A DNA stretch of 57,059 nucleotides from Fidelibacterota bacterium UBA6817 (GTDB lineage Bacteria; Fidelibacterota; Fidelibacteria; Fidelibacterales; Fidelibacteraceae), in the NCBI GenBank assembly GCA_002452555.1, contig DKER01000038.1, positions 1-57,059 of the forward strand, given 5' to 3'. How positions within the stretch are numbered: position 1 is the stretch's first letter; every line of letters starts with the position of its first letter. A model generated the notes under the pieces. That model did not search any database. It saw only the letters and a list, made by a program, of their open reading frames with translations, and was not told where the DNA came from. The translations under genes were made by a program, and so were the position numbers. Shown one piece after another: positions 44,241 through 53,618 of the stretch.

Positions 44241-45824
44241 ATGATCAGAAAAACAGTCCCCGTTATCTTTGCTTCAATAGCATTATTTTCAATTGTTAAT
44301 GCAGCCCCGTTCCTCGTGGCAGAGAAATTCACATTCAGCGATACCCTGGTCTACGAGGGACTGGGAGCTAACGGCGTCAGCAATATTCTTTTCCTGGACG
44401 ACAGCACCTATTTCTTTTCGACCGGTTACGGATTGTCTGTAACGCCGGATGGTGGCGAGCGCTTTTACACTTATTATAATCATCCCAATGCCGTTCGGTA
44501 TGGAGGCGTAACATCCTTTACATCTCTTGGAACACATTTGTGGGTTGCAACGGCATTCGACAGCGTTGGCGTTGAAGAAAGCACTGCAACGGGCAATGGA
44601 ATCAGTTATAGTCCCGACAGAGGGTTAACCTGGTTACAATATCCGCAAATGGTGGATCATCCCGATTCAAATTTTGTCTTGCTTTACGGAGATACAATTC
44701 GTGCTTTACCGACGACGGTTCCCATAGATAATTTGACATACGATATGGCTGTTCATGTAAACAGTAAAGGCGATACATTATTGTGGGCAACCAGTTTTGC
44801 CGGAGGGACCCGCGTAAGCCGGGATTTGGGAAAAACATGGAAACGGGTTGTTTTGCCGCCGGACAATATGGACTTTCTTGATGACCAAAGTGATTTGAAT
44901 TTTAATCTGAGCCCTGTAGACCGGCCTGACCTGAATCTGACCGGCAATTATAATCATCGTGCATTTTCTGTTATTGCCAAAAATGATTTGGTTGTCGTTG
45001 GAACGGCCGGCGGCGTGAATGTTTCTATGAACAGCGGCCGAACATGGCGGAAATATACGGCTCAAAATTCAGGTCTTAGCGGCAATTTTATTGTAGCCCT
45101 TCATCTTGGGCCGGACGGAACCATTTATGCCGCTGCGCTTCCGGCTGTTGGCGTCGGAGAGTATCAGAGCCTCAGTTTTACAACCAGCGGTTTTGGAGGA
45201 GCGCTGTATTGGGAAAACACTCTAAAAAACAAAAGGCTGTATAATATTAGCACGGCAGCAAATCGTGTTTACGCTGCATCTAAAACCGGAATTTGGGTTT
45301 CTGGCGACAAATGGAACTGGGTTCCCATGGCGTATCCGAAAGACAGAATCTCAGGAGATCAGTTATATTCTGATGAAGTCTATGTTGTTGACACAGATCC
45401 CCTCGGGCGGTTGTGGGCCGGAACGGGAGATGGCCTTGCGTATACGGAGGATGACGGTTATAACTGGGTGATAAAGCGTCGGGTTAACTCTCTTGGACTA
45501 TCAACGGAATTGAAAATTTCAGTCTATCCCAATCCGTTTTCTCCCGGCAGAATGAATTATTTTGAGGGGGAGGGCCATGTTCGATTCCATGTGGCAATTC
45601 CCGAAAACGGCACGCTATCCCTGGACGTGTTTGATTTTGGCATGAATCGCGTCAAAAGGGTTCTAGAAAATGCATCTGTTACATCCGGAGAACAGGATTT
45701 TGTATGGAACGGACGAAACGGTCTGAATGATATCGTAGCAAATGGAACATATTTTGTAAGGGCTCTTTTTAAAGGAAATGGCAAAGAATCGCTGGCGTGG
45801 TCAAAAATCATAATTTTGGAATAA
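44241..45824 (+). CDS. Secreted beta-propeller (BNR/Asp-box) protein with T9SS-like sorting tail
   Basis: A 527-residue exported protein. After a signal peptide (about 1-21) it carries several Asp-box blades of the sialidase/BNR type: SPDRGLTWLQY, SRDLGKTWKRV, SMNSGRTWRKY and TEDDGYNWVIK, which build a propeller. The C-terminus (about 425-527) has SVYPNPFSPG, a beta-strand run with FHVAIPENGTLSLDVFDF, and WNGRNGLNDIVANGTYFVRA, matching FlgD-like or type A sorting domains. It is a probable T9SS cargo or surface protein. AAGGAG at 44231-44236 precedes the ATG. The gene abuts the lipoprotein upstream and the barrel gene downstream. Confidence 0.85.
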   Translation: MIRKTVPVIFASIALFSIVNAAPFLVAEKFTFSDTLVYEGLGANGVSNILFLDDSTYFFSTGYGLSVTPDGGERFYTYYNHPNAVRYGGVTSFTSLGTHLWVATAFDSVGVEESTATGNGISYSPDRGLTWLQYPQMVDHPDSNFVLLYGDTIRALPTTVPIDNLTYDMAVHVNSKGDTLLWATSFAGGTRVSRDLGKTWKRVVLPPDNMDFLDDQSDLNFNLSPVDRPDLNLTGNYNHRAFSVIAKNDLVVVGTAGGVNVSMNSGRTWRKYTAQNSGLSGNFIVALHLGPDGTIYAAALPAVGVGEYQSLSFTTSGFGGALYWENTLKNKRLYNISTAANRVYAASKTGIWVSGDKWNWVPMAYPKDRISGDQLYSDEVYVVDTDPLGRLWAGTGDGLAYTEDDGYNWVIKRRVNSLGLSTELKISVYPNPFSPGRMNYFEGEGHVRFHVAIPENGTLSLDVFDFGMNRVKRVLENASVTSGEQDFVWNGRNGLNDIVANGTYFVRALFKGNGKESLAWSKIIILE

Positions 45825-45828
45825 TATC

Positions 45829-46755
45829 ATGATATACAATTGGATAAAAAACGTTTCAATTTTTCTCCTGACAGCAGGACTGGCTTACGGAGGCTCTGAC
45901 GAGACAGGAGGGTATGCAGGAGCCTTTCTGAGAATGCCCTTAAGCGCCCGGTCTGCGGCTTTGGGAAATGCGGTCGGGTCTCTTGCGGAAAGTCCTGAAA
46001 ATTTTATTGAAAATCCTGCCCTTCTCTCATCGCTAAACAGGCGTGAATTCGGTTCTTCCTTTCAGTTTCTGACTCTTGACCGGTCTTTGCATATGGTTAG
46101 CCTTGCCCTTCCCCTTCCCCCAAGTGCCGGTCTTGCATTTGCATGGGTACATGCCGGGGTGGGAAAGATTGAAGAACGAAATTTTTCAAATGTCGTCACC
46201 GGAGAACTTCAAACCTCACAGGATGCACTGTATATCGGCTTTTCCAACAGGCTGGGGAAAAGTTTTACCGTCGGGATCAATGCAAAAATCCTGATTGATC
46301 AACTTCCTGACGTTACTGCAACCGGGTTTGGATTGGACCTGGGTTTTTATTATCGAGCCTTTAACACCCTTAATATTGGACTGACACTGAAAGACATTGA
46401 CAGTAAAATCAATTGGAACACCAATAATATTTATACGTTTGGATCCCAAAAATCTGATGCATATCCCAGAATGATTCAGATAAGCGGAGATTATGATTAT
46501 GATGATTGGTTGTTGATGACGATTGCCTATAAAGGCAGTTTTGATATTCGCCCGACCTGGCATGGCGGTTTTGAAGTGAAAACCGGGGAACGTTTTGCTC
46601 TGAGAGCCGGTCTTGACGACAGAATGCCGGTGTTCGGTTTAAGCACCCGATATCATGTCTGGGGAGATATAGATACACGGATAGATTATGCCTTTTTATT
46701 TGGCCGATACAGCGAAGGATACAGTCATGTTTTTACGTGGATTTTCTCGTTTTAA
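45829..46755 (+). CDS. PorV/PorQ-like outer-membrane barrel (T9SS-associated type)
   Basis: A 308-residue exported protein with signal peptide cleaved around AYG|GS and a beta-rich body of alternating hydrophobic strands ending in an aromatic residue (TWIFSF), as outer-membrane barrels do. The N-terminal SARSAALGNAVGSLAESPENFIENPALLSSLNRREFG matches the PorV/PorQ (UPF0164-type) family, in which the phrase ...RS.ALG.A......N...NPA.L ... is the hallmark. PorV shuttles T9SS cargo between SprA and the attachment complex; a precise role is inferred. It ends 29 bases into the next gene. Confidence 0.85.
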   Translation: MIYNWIKNVSIFLLTAGLAYGGSDETGGYAGAFLRMPLSARSAALGNAVGSLAESPENFIENPALLSSLNRREFGSSFQFLTLDRSLHMVSLALPLPPSAGLAFAWVHAGVGKIEERNFSNVVTGELQTSQDALYIGFSNRLGKSFTVGINAKILIDQLPDVTATGFGLDLGFYYRAFNTLNIGLTLKDIDSKINWNTNNIYTFGSQKSDAYPRMIQISGDYDYDDWLLMTIAYKGSFDIRPTWHGGFEVKTGERFALRAGLDDRMPVFGLSTRYHVWGDIDTRIDYAFLFGRYSEGYSHVFTWIFSF

Positions 46756-47596
46756 AAAATATCATTTTATATTGCTCACACTCCTGGCGGGTTTTGCTTA
46801 TGCAGGAACAGGCCTCACGGTTCTTTCTTTGCCGGAAGATCCTGTGAGGGGATGGTCAACCGTCGGTTCGGACTCTTTTGCGGGTGCTTCATCGTGGCCT
46901 GTATTTCTCCCGGAGGACGGAACGCACTATCACGCTTCTCACACGTTTTGGATGTTTGATACACCCTATTCCAGGGTTATGGCAGGAAACCGGAAATTCT
47001 TTGCGGGTGCTTCCTTTCTTATGACGGAAGGAATTGAAATCCGAACTGATGTCGCAACAGAGCAACCGATTGATGAAACAGGGTATTACAACGGAACCCT
47101 TTTTGCCGGAAGAGAATGGATTATCAATCCGAAATTCCGCATTGGGACCACCGGACAAATTGTTTTTGAACGGCTGTATCATGCTTCTGCCCTCGGGCTG
47201 GCAGTTAACGTTGCAGGGGCATATCGACTTTCTGAGCATGCTTTTGTTACGGCCGGCGTAAAAAATCTGGGTAAAATGCAGCAACTCTATCGGAAATCCA
47301 CACCGTTGCCGCTCAATATATATTCCGGGGTTTTTATTGCTTATAAAGGTCTGAGAACCGGATTTGACGTGAATATTGATGAAAACGGTGAATTTGCAGG
47401 CGATTGTCTTCTTGAATATCGGCTGGACAAAATATTTTCTGCCGGCCTGTCCTATTCAGGCGTAACGAACAGCTGGCATGTGGGGGGAAAACTTCATTAC
47501 AAACAACTTGATATTGGCGTTGGTCAGTTTTTTCTTCAGGATCAGATTGCTTATCCAGTAATGTTCACACTTGCATACTCCCCCGGAAAATTATAG
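46727..47596 (+). CDS. Outer-membrane barrel, possibly PorQ-like
   Basis: A 289-residue exported protein with signal peptide ILLTLLAGFAYA|G and a beta-rich remainder (GSDSFAGASSWPVFL, FFAGASFLMTEGIE, RIGTTGQIVFERLY) ending FTLAYSPGKL. The family match is weaker than for the gene before it, but the strand pattern and position suggest a PorV/PorQ-type barrel. The longer frame begins at 46688; I chose ATG 46727 because AAGGA (46715-46719) lies about seven bases before it and because the signal peptide then starts properly. It overlaps the preceding gene by 29 bases, so the two are translationally coupled. Confidence 0.65.
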   Translation: MFLRGFSRFKKYHFILLTLLAGFAYAGTGLTVLSLPEDPVRGWSTVGSDSFAGASSWPVFLPEDGTHYHASHTFWMFDTPYSRVMAGNRKFFAGASFLMTEGIEIRTDVATEQPIDETGYYNGTLFAGREWIINPKFRIGTTGQIVFERLYHASALGLAVNVAGAYRLSEHAFVTAGVKNLGKMQQLYRKSTPLPLNIYSGVFIAYKGLRTGFDVNIDENGEFAGDCLLEYRLDKIFSAGLSYSGVTNSWHVGGKLHYKQLDIGVGQFFLQDQIAYPVMFTLAYSPGKL

Positions 47597-47711
47597 GCAG
47601 GAAACACACGATGTCCGGGGGATGAAAAAAGACTGTTGTTATAGAAACAGCATGCGGAATCAACAATTCCTCCTGTAATACAAAGTGCGGAATAGTTATA
47701 TTTGGAATGTT

Positions 47712-48311
47712 ATGAAAATCGCTCATATTCACATATTGTCACTGCTTCTCGCGGCCGTTTTCCTCACATATTCCTGTGAGGATATTCTGGGTGTGCGGGA
47801 TCCGCAACCGCCTGACAGGCCTACCGAGTCCCATTGGGTGCCTCCAACATCACCGGAGCTGGTCATAGCCAATATGGAAAGTGCGTTTGCTTATCGGGAA
47901 TATGAAACATATATCAAGTGTCTGAGTGATACCGGCCAATACAATCTGCCTCTTTACCGGTTTATCCCGTCTGTTGTAACGTCCATCCGATATCCGGGGA
48001 AATTTGACACATGGGGCTTAAATGAAGAACAAGTCTGGTTCCAGTCCGTTCTGGCGTCATGCCCCGGGGACTCTCTGTTACGTCTGAAAATTACAGACGA
48101 TGAGCCCTTTGTAGAATTGCTCGATACGGTTGAATATCAGTTCTCATATACCATCAATCTACATCATATTCGCCAGGGACCTCCCGTTTTATATGAAGGG
48201 AAAGGAATTTTCCGTATGGTGAGAGATGCGAGAAATTATTGGGTGATATATCGCTGGGACGACATCAGCACCGACCATGCGGACTGGACTGATTTAAAGG
48301 CGCTTTTCTGA
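47712..48311 (+). CDS. Lipoprotein A of a paralogous pair, NTF2-like, function unknown
   Basis: A 199-residue lipoprotein with lipobox TYSC (Cys22). I choose ATG 47712; the longer GTG start at 47685 would disrupt the signal. Residues about 55-75 (ELVIANMESAFAYREYETYIKCL) and the C-terminal YWVIYRWDDI resemble the nuclear-transport-factor-2/SnoaL-like fold, and both match the next gene (SQVLTNFRYAYIYRDSLVYSMII, QWRIVRWRDES). The two probably arose by duplication. The binding partner is unknown. The 115 bases upstream after the barrel gene hold no clear terminator. Confidence 0.65.
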   Translation: MKIAHIHILSLLLAAVFLTYSCEDILGVRDPQPPDRPTESHWVPPTSPELVIANMESAFAYREYETYIKCLSDTGQYNLPLYRFIPSVVTSIRYPGKFDTWGLNEEQVWFQSVLASCPGDSLLRLKITDDEPFVELLDTVEYQFSYTINLHHIRQGPPVLYEGKGIFRMVRDARNYWVIYRWDDISTDHADWTDLKALF

Positions 48312-48877
48312 TGAACAAATTTATATTTCTTCTGCTTTGCGCCGTTCTGTTCATTCTTCCGGTGTCATGCAATAATATATTTGCCCCCGAATTGGGTGAT
48401 ACCGGTAAGCAGGGAATGCTCTATCACCCTGTTATGACCCATCCTTCACAGGTCTTGACCAATTTCAGGTATGCCTACATTTATCGGGACAGTCTTGTTT
48501 ATTCTATGATTATAGACAGTAATTTTGTTTTCGTCTATTATGAACCGGACGATGAAGGCGGAGGCGGGCATTATGAATCATGGCCCAGAGATGTTGAATT
48601 AAGAGCCACGGGCGGACTCTTCCGGGCATTCAGACCTATTGACCTGATCTGGAACACCACGCTTGACAGCAGCTTCAGCTATATAGAAGATGATATTATC
48701 CTGAAAACAGAAAAAGCATGGTTTGACAGTGCCAACTATTCAGAAATGGTAAAATCATTCCAGTTGAATTTGGGCGACAATCTTGTCATTATCGGCTCAG
48801 CCATCTTCAACTTTATTAAGAATCCCTGGGATGGGCAATGGCGTATTGTACGGTGGCGGGATGAATCCAGTTTTTAA
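48311..48877 (+). CDS. Lipoprotein B of a paralogous pair, NTF2-like, function unknown
   Basis: A 188-residue lipoprotein with lipobox PVSC (Cys20). It starts in the stop codon of lipoprotein A (TGATG, one base shared). The same NTF2-like pattern is visible (QVLTNFRYAYIYRDSLVY; ending WRIVRWRDESSF), plus a Gly-rich insert (DDEGGGGHYESW). It overlaps the polysaccharide deacetylase gene by 17 bases. I infer the pair works together in the envelope, but nothing in the sequence names a ligand. Confidence 0.65.
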   Translation: MNKFIFLLLCAVLFILPVSCNNIFAPELGDTGKQGMLYHPVMTHPSQVLTNFRYAYIYRDSLVYSMIIDSNFVFVYYEPDDEGGGGHYESWPRDVELRATGGLFRAFRPIDLIWNTTLDSSFSYIEDDIILKTEKAWFDSANYSEMVKSFQLNLGDNLVIIGSAIFNFIKNPWDGQWRIVRWRDESSF

Positions 48878-49979
48878 TCGTTTATTAAACAAAAAAATCC
48901 CATATCGTGACAGTCGTTTTGAAAAAATTCTTATGTGTGTTCTTTTATCCCTGTTCATGACTTTTTTATTCCTGCAAATGTTAACGAAGAGGCCGTCCGT
49001 GCCGGAAATACAGGAATCATTTTATTCAAAGGCCATTATTTATTTTAATGATTCAATACCTGATTATACGCTGATACATGCCAACCCGCCCGTAAAAGAT
49101 ACCCTTTGGGTTTTGGAGTTTTCATATTCATCCGAAAGGCATGTTCATGAAGATCTGTACCGTTTTGGATTGTTTTGCGGGTCCTTAAACAAATACTGTT
49201 CTGTAAAACCCGATTCTGTTTCCGACCGTATAATCCTTACCGTCAGGGATGAAAACAGAATGAAAGAAGGAATTATCCGCCTGTTTAGACAAAAAACCGA
49301 ACCTAAGGCAATAAAAGGACGAATCGTTCTGATTATTGATGATTTTGGTTATAACTACGGAACAACGGAACAGGGGTTCATGAAATTGAATCCGGCCGTT
49401 ACATTTTCTGTCATTCCCGGGCATGCATATTCCTCAAAAGTTGCTCATCTTGCTGTTAGATACGGCCATCCTGTTATGATTCATATGCCCATGGAACCTC
49501 TCAAATATCACGGGGGCGAAGAACGTTTTATTATCATGGATGGCATGGACCGTCATGAAGTGGAATATCGAATTAATAAAGCCGTTTCGGAATTGCCCAT
49601 GGCCAGGGGAATGAATAACCATATGGGATCCCGGATAACCGGATCTGTTGATATGATCAATAAAATTTCCCGCGTATTAAAAGATCTGGATCTTTTCTTT
49701 GTGGATTCCTATACCGTTAATGGAACCGTTGTTAGGAAAGTAATGAAATCCCATGGAATCCGTGTTTTTGAACGGGATATTTTTTTGGATCATGTTAATT
49801 CAGAACAGGATATACGGCGACAGTTAATAAAGCTCTCCCGGATTGCACAGAAAAAAGGGATTGCTGTCGGTATCGGACACAATCGCCCTTTAACGCTTAT
49901 GGTTTTGAGAGACATGATTCCGATATTGGAGAATGATGGATTTGAATTTGTACCTGCAGGAGATCTGATAAAGCCGTGA
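48861..49979 (+). CDS. Divergent polysaccharide deacetylase (YibQ-like)
   Basis: A 372-residue protein with an N-terminal membrane anchor (FEKILMCVLLSLFMTFLFLQML) and a C-terminal domain of the divergent polysaccharide deacetylase family (DUF610). Motifs are VLIIDDFGYN (catalytic-type acidic residues), PAVTFSVIPGHAYS, MIHMPMEP (metal His), RGMNNHMGSRIT, FFVDSYT and IGHNRP. Members are thought to act on glycans of the envelope. The frame is open from 48783; the ATG at 48861 is chosen because it begins the conserved part and overlaps the previous gene by 17 bases. It ends in a GTGA shared with the asparaginase gene. Confidence 0.83.
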   Translation: MNPVFNRLLNKKIPYRDSRFEKILMCVLLSLFMTFLFLQMLTKRPSVPEIQESFYSKAIIYFNDSIPDYTLIHANPPVKDTLWVLEFSYSSERHVHEDLYRFGLFCGSLNKYCSVKPDSVSDRIILTVRDENRMKEGIIRLFRQKTEPKAIKGRIVLIIDDFGYNYGTTEQGFMKLNPAVTFSVIPGHAYSSKVAHLAVRYGHPVMIHMPMEPLKYHGGEERFIIMDGMDRHEVEYRINKAVSELPMARGMNNHMGSRITGSVDMINKISRVLKDLDLFFVDSYTVNGTVVRKVMKSHGIRVFERDIFLDHVNSEQDIRRQLIKLSRIAQKKGIAVGIGHNRPLTLMVLRDMIPILENDGFEFVPAGDLIKP

Positions 49980-50968
49980 AAAAAATAAAAGCGTTTGTTG
50001 AAGTAACCCGCGGAGACCGGGTGGAAAGTATCCACCATGCAGAAATAAGTGTATTTGACAGGGAAGGACGCGAGGTCTTTGGAACAGAAAATACAGGCCG
50101 TAAAACGTACCTTCGCTCCAGTGCAAAACCCTTTCAGGCAACAGTATTGCTGGATACGAAGACAGATCAGTTTTTTGGGATTCCCGAAGCGTGGATTGCT
50201 TTAACCTGCGCATCTCATAACGGGGAAGAAATTCATGCGGATATTGTCCGGGCCTTTCTGCAAAAAATCGGACTGGATGATTCAGCGCTTCAATGCGGGA
50301 CCCATGTGCCTTTGGTGCATACCTTTGGCGATGGTTCAGAACAAATCCGTGAATCATATTCTCCCGTATATCATAACTGTTCCGGCAAGCATACGGGCAT
50401 GCTGGCTGTTTGCAGGCACCTTGAAGAAGAAGTGCAAACATATCTGCATTTTGATCACCCGGTCCAGAAAATGATCCTGAAAAAAATTGAAGCCTATTCA
50501 GAAGAAAAAGCAATTCACCTTGCTCTGGACGGATGTACGGCGCCAGTATTTTACATATCTGTTCAGGGGATGTCCCGCATGTACCGGCACCTGGCATGCG
50601 GTTCGGACGAGAGTCTGGGGAAAATCTGGAAAATAATGACAGAAAATTCGTATCTGATCGCGGGAAAAGGCCGCTTTGATACGCAAATTATGGAAATTTG
50701 TAATGGGAAAATTGCCGCAAAGGTTGGTGCAGAGGGCGTTCAGGGCTGTGCTGTAAGACTTCCGGACGGACGGCGATTTGGCATTAATATCAAGATTCTG
50801 GACGGAAACCGCCGGGCATTGGCCTCCCTTCTTATTGAAACCCTTCTTTACCTGGAAGCACTAACAGATACGGAAATTGAATTGCTGAAACCTTTTCACC
50901 GTCCTGAACTTAAAAATTATGCAGGACGCTCTGTCGGTGAAATTCGGGCGATATTTGAAAATATTTGA
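49976..50968 (+). CDS. L-asparaginase (AnsA-type, COG4448)
   Basis: A 330-residue asparaginase of the COG4448 group (Rhizobium AnsA/YwgK-like), which releases ammonia from L-asparagine; it is unrelated to the bacterial type I/II enzymes. Family marks are FVEVTRGDRVESIHH, the YLRSSAKPFQATVLL block with SSAKPFQ, ALTCASHNGEEIH, QCGTHVP, YHNCSGKHTGML with the HNCSGKH signature, DGCTAPVFY and MEICNGKIAAKVGAEG. The start is GTG 49976, sharing four bases with the preceding stop codon. The gap that follows (50969-51087) holds no clear terminator. Confidence 0.92.
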   Translation: MKKIKAFVEVTRGDRVESIHHAEISVFDREGREVFGTENTGRKTYLRSSAKPFQATVLLDTKTDQFFGIPEAWIALTCASHNGEEIHADIVRAFLQKIGLDDSALQCGTHVPLVHTFGDGSEQIRESYSPVYHNCSGKHTGMLAVCRHLEEEVQTYLHFDHPVQKMILKKIEAYSEEKAIHLALDGCTAPVFYISVQGMSRMYRHLACGSDESLGKIWKIMTENSYLIAGKGRFDTQIMEICNGKIAAKVGAEGVQGCAVRLPDGRRFGINIKILDGNRRALASLLIETLLYLEALTDTEIELLKPFHRPELKNYAGRSVGEIRAIFENI

Positions 50969-51087
50969 TGATTGAGTTCCGGTGTTGGGTTGTTTGTATT
51001 CGGTTGTTTCCAACTTTTACTTACTTTATTAATTGAAAGGTCTTATCTTAAAGGCCCGAAAATCTTTGAGAAAGAGAGGCAAATAAA

Positions 51088-53604
51088 ATGAAACATTTTT
51101 TGGTTGGATTAATGATCACTCTGATGACTGTTACCGTTTCATACGGACAGCTATTTATCAATGAAATTGACTACGACCAGCCGTCGACGGATACGGCCGA
51201 ATTTATTGAAATTGCAGGGCCGGCAGGAACTTATACCAATGTACGGCTGGAGCTTATAAGCGGACATACCGTTCCGGGTACAATGTATCGGTCTGTTGAT
51301 ATTCCATCTTTAACTTTAAGCAATGATAAAGACGGATATGGATTCTTTGTGATCGGTGCGGCTACGGTAACCAATGTTGACCTTACGCCTGCGGGATGGC
51401 CAACAACCAACATAATACAGAATGGCGCTCCGGACGGTGTCGTTCTGAAAATAAATGGTGTTATTGTTGATGCCGTTTCATACGAAGGCTCCATGAATGA
51501 CGAAAATGGAAATCCAATGGAGCTTGCTTCAACGGCAGATGTCTGGGAAGGTGATGAAGGCATGTCTTTGGGACGGATGGGCCTGAAAGGAAGCCCGTGG
51601 CAGGTTGCTGCCATTACACCGGGCGATGCAAATATTGATCAGGTTTTTGAAGATGTAAACTATCCTCCCGTTGCCCGCGCCGGTAATGACCGGACGGTTC
51701 GCGCCGGAGATGACGTCACCCTTGACGGCAGCGAGTCGTCTGATCCTGACGGATCCATTGAATCATATCTATGGACACAGATTGGCGGCACAGCCGTTTC
51801 TATTTCAAATGCAAATACAGCCGTTGCCGGTTTTGTTGCACCGTCGTCTGCCGCAAACCTTGTCTTCCAGCTGGAAGTTACGGACGATGAAGGAGCGACA
51901 GGTTTGGATACCGTGGCAATTACCGTTGTGGAAGTCACAGAATCGGCCATTATTATCAGTGAATATGTTGAAGGATCTTCCAATAATAAATATCTTGAAA
52001 TTGCCAATGTTGGAGATGAAGCCGTAGATCTGAATGCTTCCGGCTATACAATCGGACAGGCGGTTAACGGGAGCGGCAATTATTCTGATTTAAGTTTTAC
52101 GGACTGGGGTCATCTAAAAAATCTTGGCCCCGGAGAAGTAATAGTGCTTGCTGCTGACGGACATTCCGTTTATTCCTCTCCCGATACGGTTCTGATATAT
52201 CCGTCAGTTATTCACTTTAACGGCAATGACGCCGTTGCATTGTTGCAAAACGGGATTGTTGTAGATGCCGTGGGGGATCCGAATAATTCGTCTTATTTGA
52301 TTCAAGACATGACCCTTCGGCGAAAAAGTAATATTGTTTTGGGAAATCCGGTTTTTGATTTAGACGAATGGACCCAGCTGCCGATAGATGATATCAGCGG
52401 TCTGGGCATGCACGGCGGAGCAGATGCACCGGCTTTTGACAACCCTGTCCGCTCTCCTCAATTTGTGACGTCAGCAAATGAAATTGAAGTCTCAATTGAT
52501 ATTATTCCTTCTGAAAACGGCGCCGCAATTACGGGAATGGAAATTGAATTCGGTACGGGAGGAAGTTTTCTGAATAAGGTAAGCAAAGATGATACATGGT
52601 CTGACGGAAACACATGGACCGGTGCTATCCCTGCGCAAAGCGGAAATCAAAAGATCAATTACCGTTTTGTTGCCCATGATGCCGATGAAAAATCATATAC
52701 ATCCGGCGCCTTTAATGTTCTGGTCGCGTCAACCACGCCGACACCGATTTCTGAAATTCATGACAATATTTCCGCCTATGACGGGCAAATCAAAACCATC
52801 CGCGGCGTTATGACCATCGGTGTTAACATTATTCAAACAGGGCGCACCAATGCGTATGTGCAGGACAATTCCGGGAATGGTCTCAATCTTTATGATCCCG
52901 TCGCCTATCCTGATCTGGTCAGAGGCGTTGAAGTAACGGCTGTAGGCGAAGTGGATCTTTATTATACAACCATTGAGCTGAAAGATTTTGATTATAAAAT
53001 TGAAGCCGCCGGTCAGGAACTTCCCGCGCCGGCCGAAATAACCGTTGCCCAGGCAAATTCTGACGAATGGGAAGGGACGCTGATCAAAGTTACCGGAACC
53101 GTAAGTGCAATTACTCCTTATTCCAACAGCACAGCCGTGACAATCCAGGACGGGGGCAGTGGGCTGGAAGTTGTTTTCTGGAATTCCACAGGAATCGATA
53201 TTGCAGCCCTGGATGTGGAAAAAATGGCTACATTTATTGGTGTGGGCAATCAGTATGCTTCCAAGTATCAGCTTGTGGTCGGATACCAGGATGATTTTAG
53301 TGTGGTTACAGGATTGCATGATAACATTTCTGTCATACCTGAAAACTTTGAACTTTTACCAGTCTATCCGAACCCGTTTAATGCCAGGGCTGTGATTAGC
53401 TGGAAACTGCCCGAATCTGCACAGGTTACAGTGGATGTTGTCAATTTGACAGGTCGTGTTGTTGCGGTGCTTTCACAGGGTTATAATGAAGCCGGCGTGT
53501 ATTCACACATCTGGGATGCCGAAAACCTTGCTTCCGGTATTTATGTGGTAAGGATGCAGACGCAAAACAAGCGCTTTCATCAAAAACTCGTTTTACTTAA
53601 ATAA
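51088..53604 (+). CDS. Large secreted LTD/PKD/OB-fold protein with T9SS type A sorting domain
   Basis: An 838-residue exported protein, signal peptide cleaved at SYG|Q21. Domain order: lamin-tail-type LTD 1 (about 21-185, LFINEIDYDQ...EFIEIAGPAG), a PKD/Ig-like domain (about 196-283, ARAGNDRTVRAGDDVTLDGS), LTD 2 (about 286-430, IIISEYVEGSSNNKYLEIAN), an Ig-like stretch, a YhcR/DUF5689-like OB-fold (about 555-735, TIRGVMTIG...AYVQDNSGNGLNLYD), and the sorting tail VYPNPFNARAVISW...SGIYVVRMQ (about 755-838). LTD-OB layouts are also found in extracellular nucleases, but no nuclease domain is visible here. It is a probable T9SS cargo. AGAGG precedes the ATG. Confidence 0.85.
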   Translation: MKHFLVGLMITLMTVTVSYGQLFINEIDYDQPSTDTAEFIEIAGPAGTYTNVRLELISGHTVPGTMYRSVDIPSLTLSNDKDGYGFFVIGAATVTNVDLTPAGWPTTNIIQNGAPDGVVLKINGVIVDAVSYEGSMNDENGNPMELASTADVWEGDEGMSLGRMGLKGSPWQVAAITPGDANIDQVFEDVNYPPVARAGNDRTVRAGDDVTLDGSESSDPDGSIESYLWTQIGGTAVSISNANTAVAGFVAPSSAANLVFQLEVTDDEGATGLDTVAITVVEVTESAIIISEYVEGSSNNKYLEIANVGDEAVDLNASGYTIGQAVNGSGNYSDLSFTDWGHLKNLGPGEVIVLAADGHSVYSSPDTVLIYPSVIHFNGNDAVALLQNGIVVDAVGDPNNSSYLIQDMTLRRKSNIVLGNPVFDLDEWTQLPIDDISGLGMHGGADAPAFDNPVRSPQFVTSANEIEVSIDIIPSENGAAITGMEIEFGTGGSFLNKVSKDDTWSDGNTWTGAIPAQSGNQKINYRFVAHDADEKSYTSGAFNVLVASTTPTPISEIHDNISAYDGQIKTIRGVMTIGVNIIQTGRTNAYVQDNSGNGLNLYDPVAYPDLVRGVEVTAVGEVDLYYTTIELKDFDYKIEAAGQELPAPAEITVAQANSDEWEGTLIKVTGTVSAITPYSNSTAVTIQDGGSGLEVVFWNSTGIDIAALDVEKMATFIGVGNQYASKYQLVVGYQDDFSVVTGLHDNISVIPENFELLPVYPNPFNARAVISWKLPESAQVTVDVVNLTGRVVAVLSQGYNEAGVYSHIWDAENLASGIYVVRMQTQNKRFHQKLVLLK

Positions 53605-53618
53605 ATGGATAGAAAATT

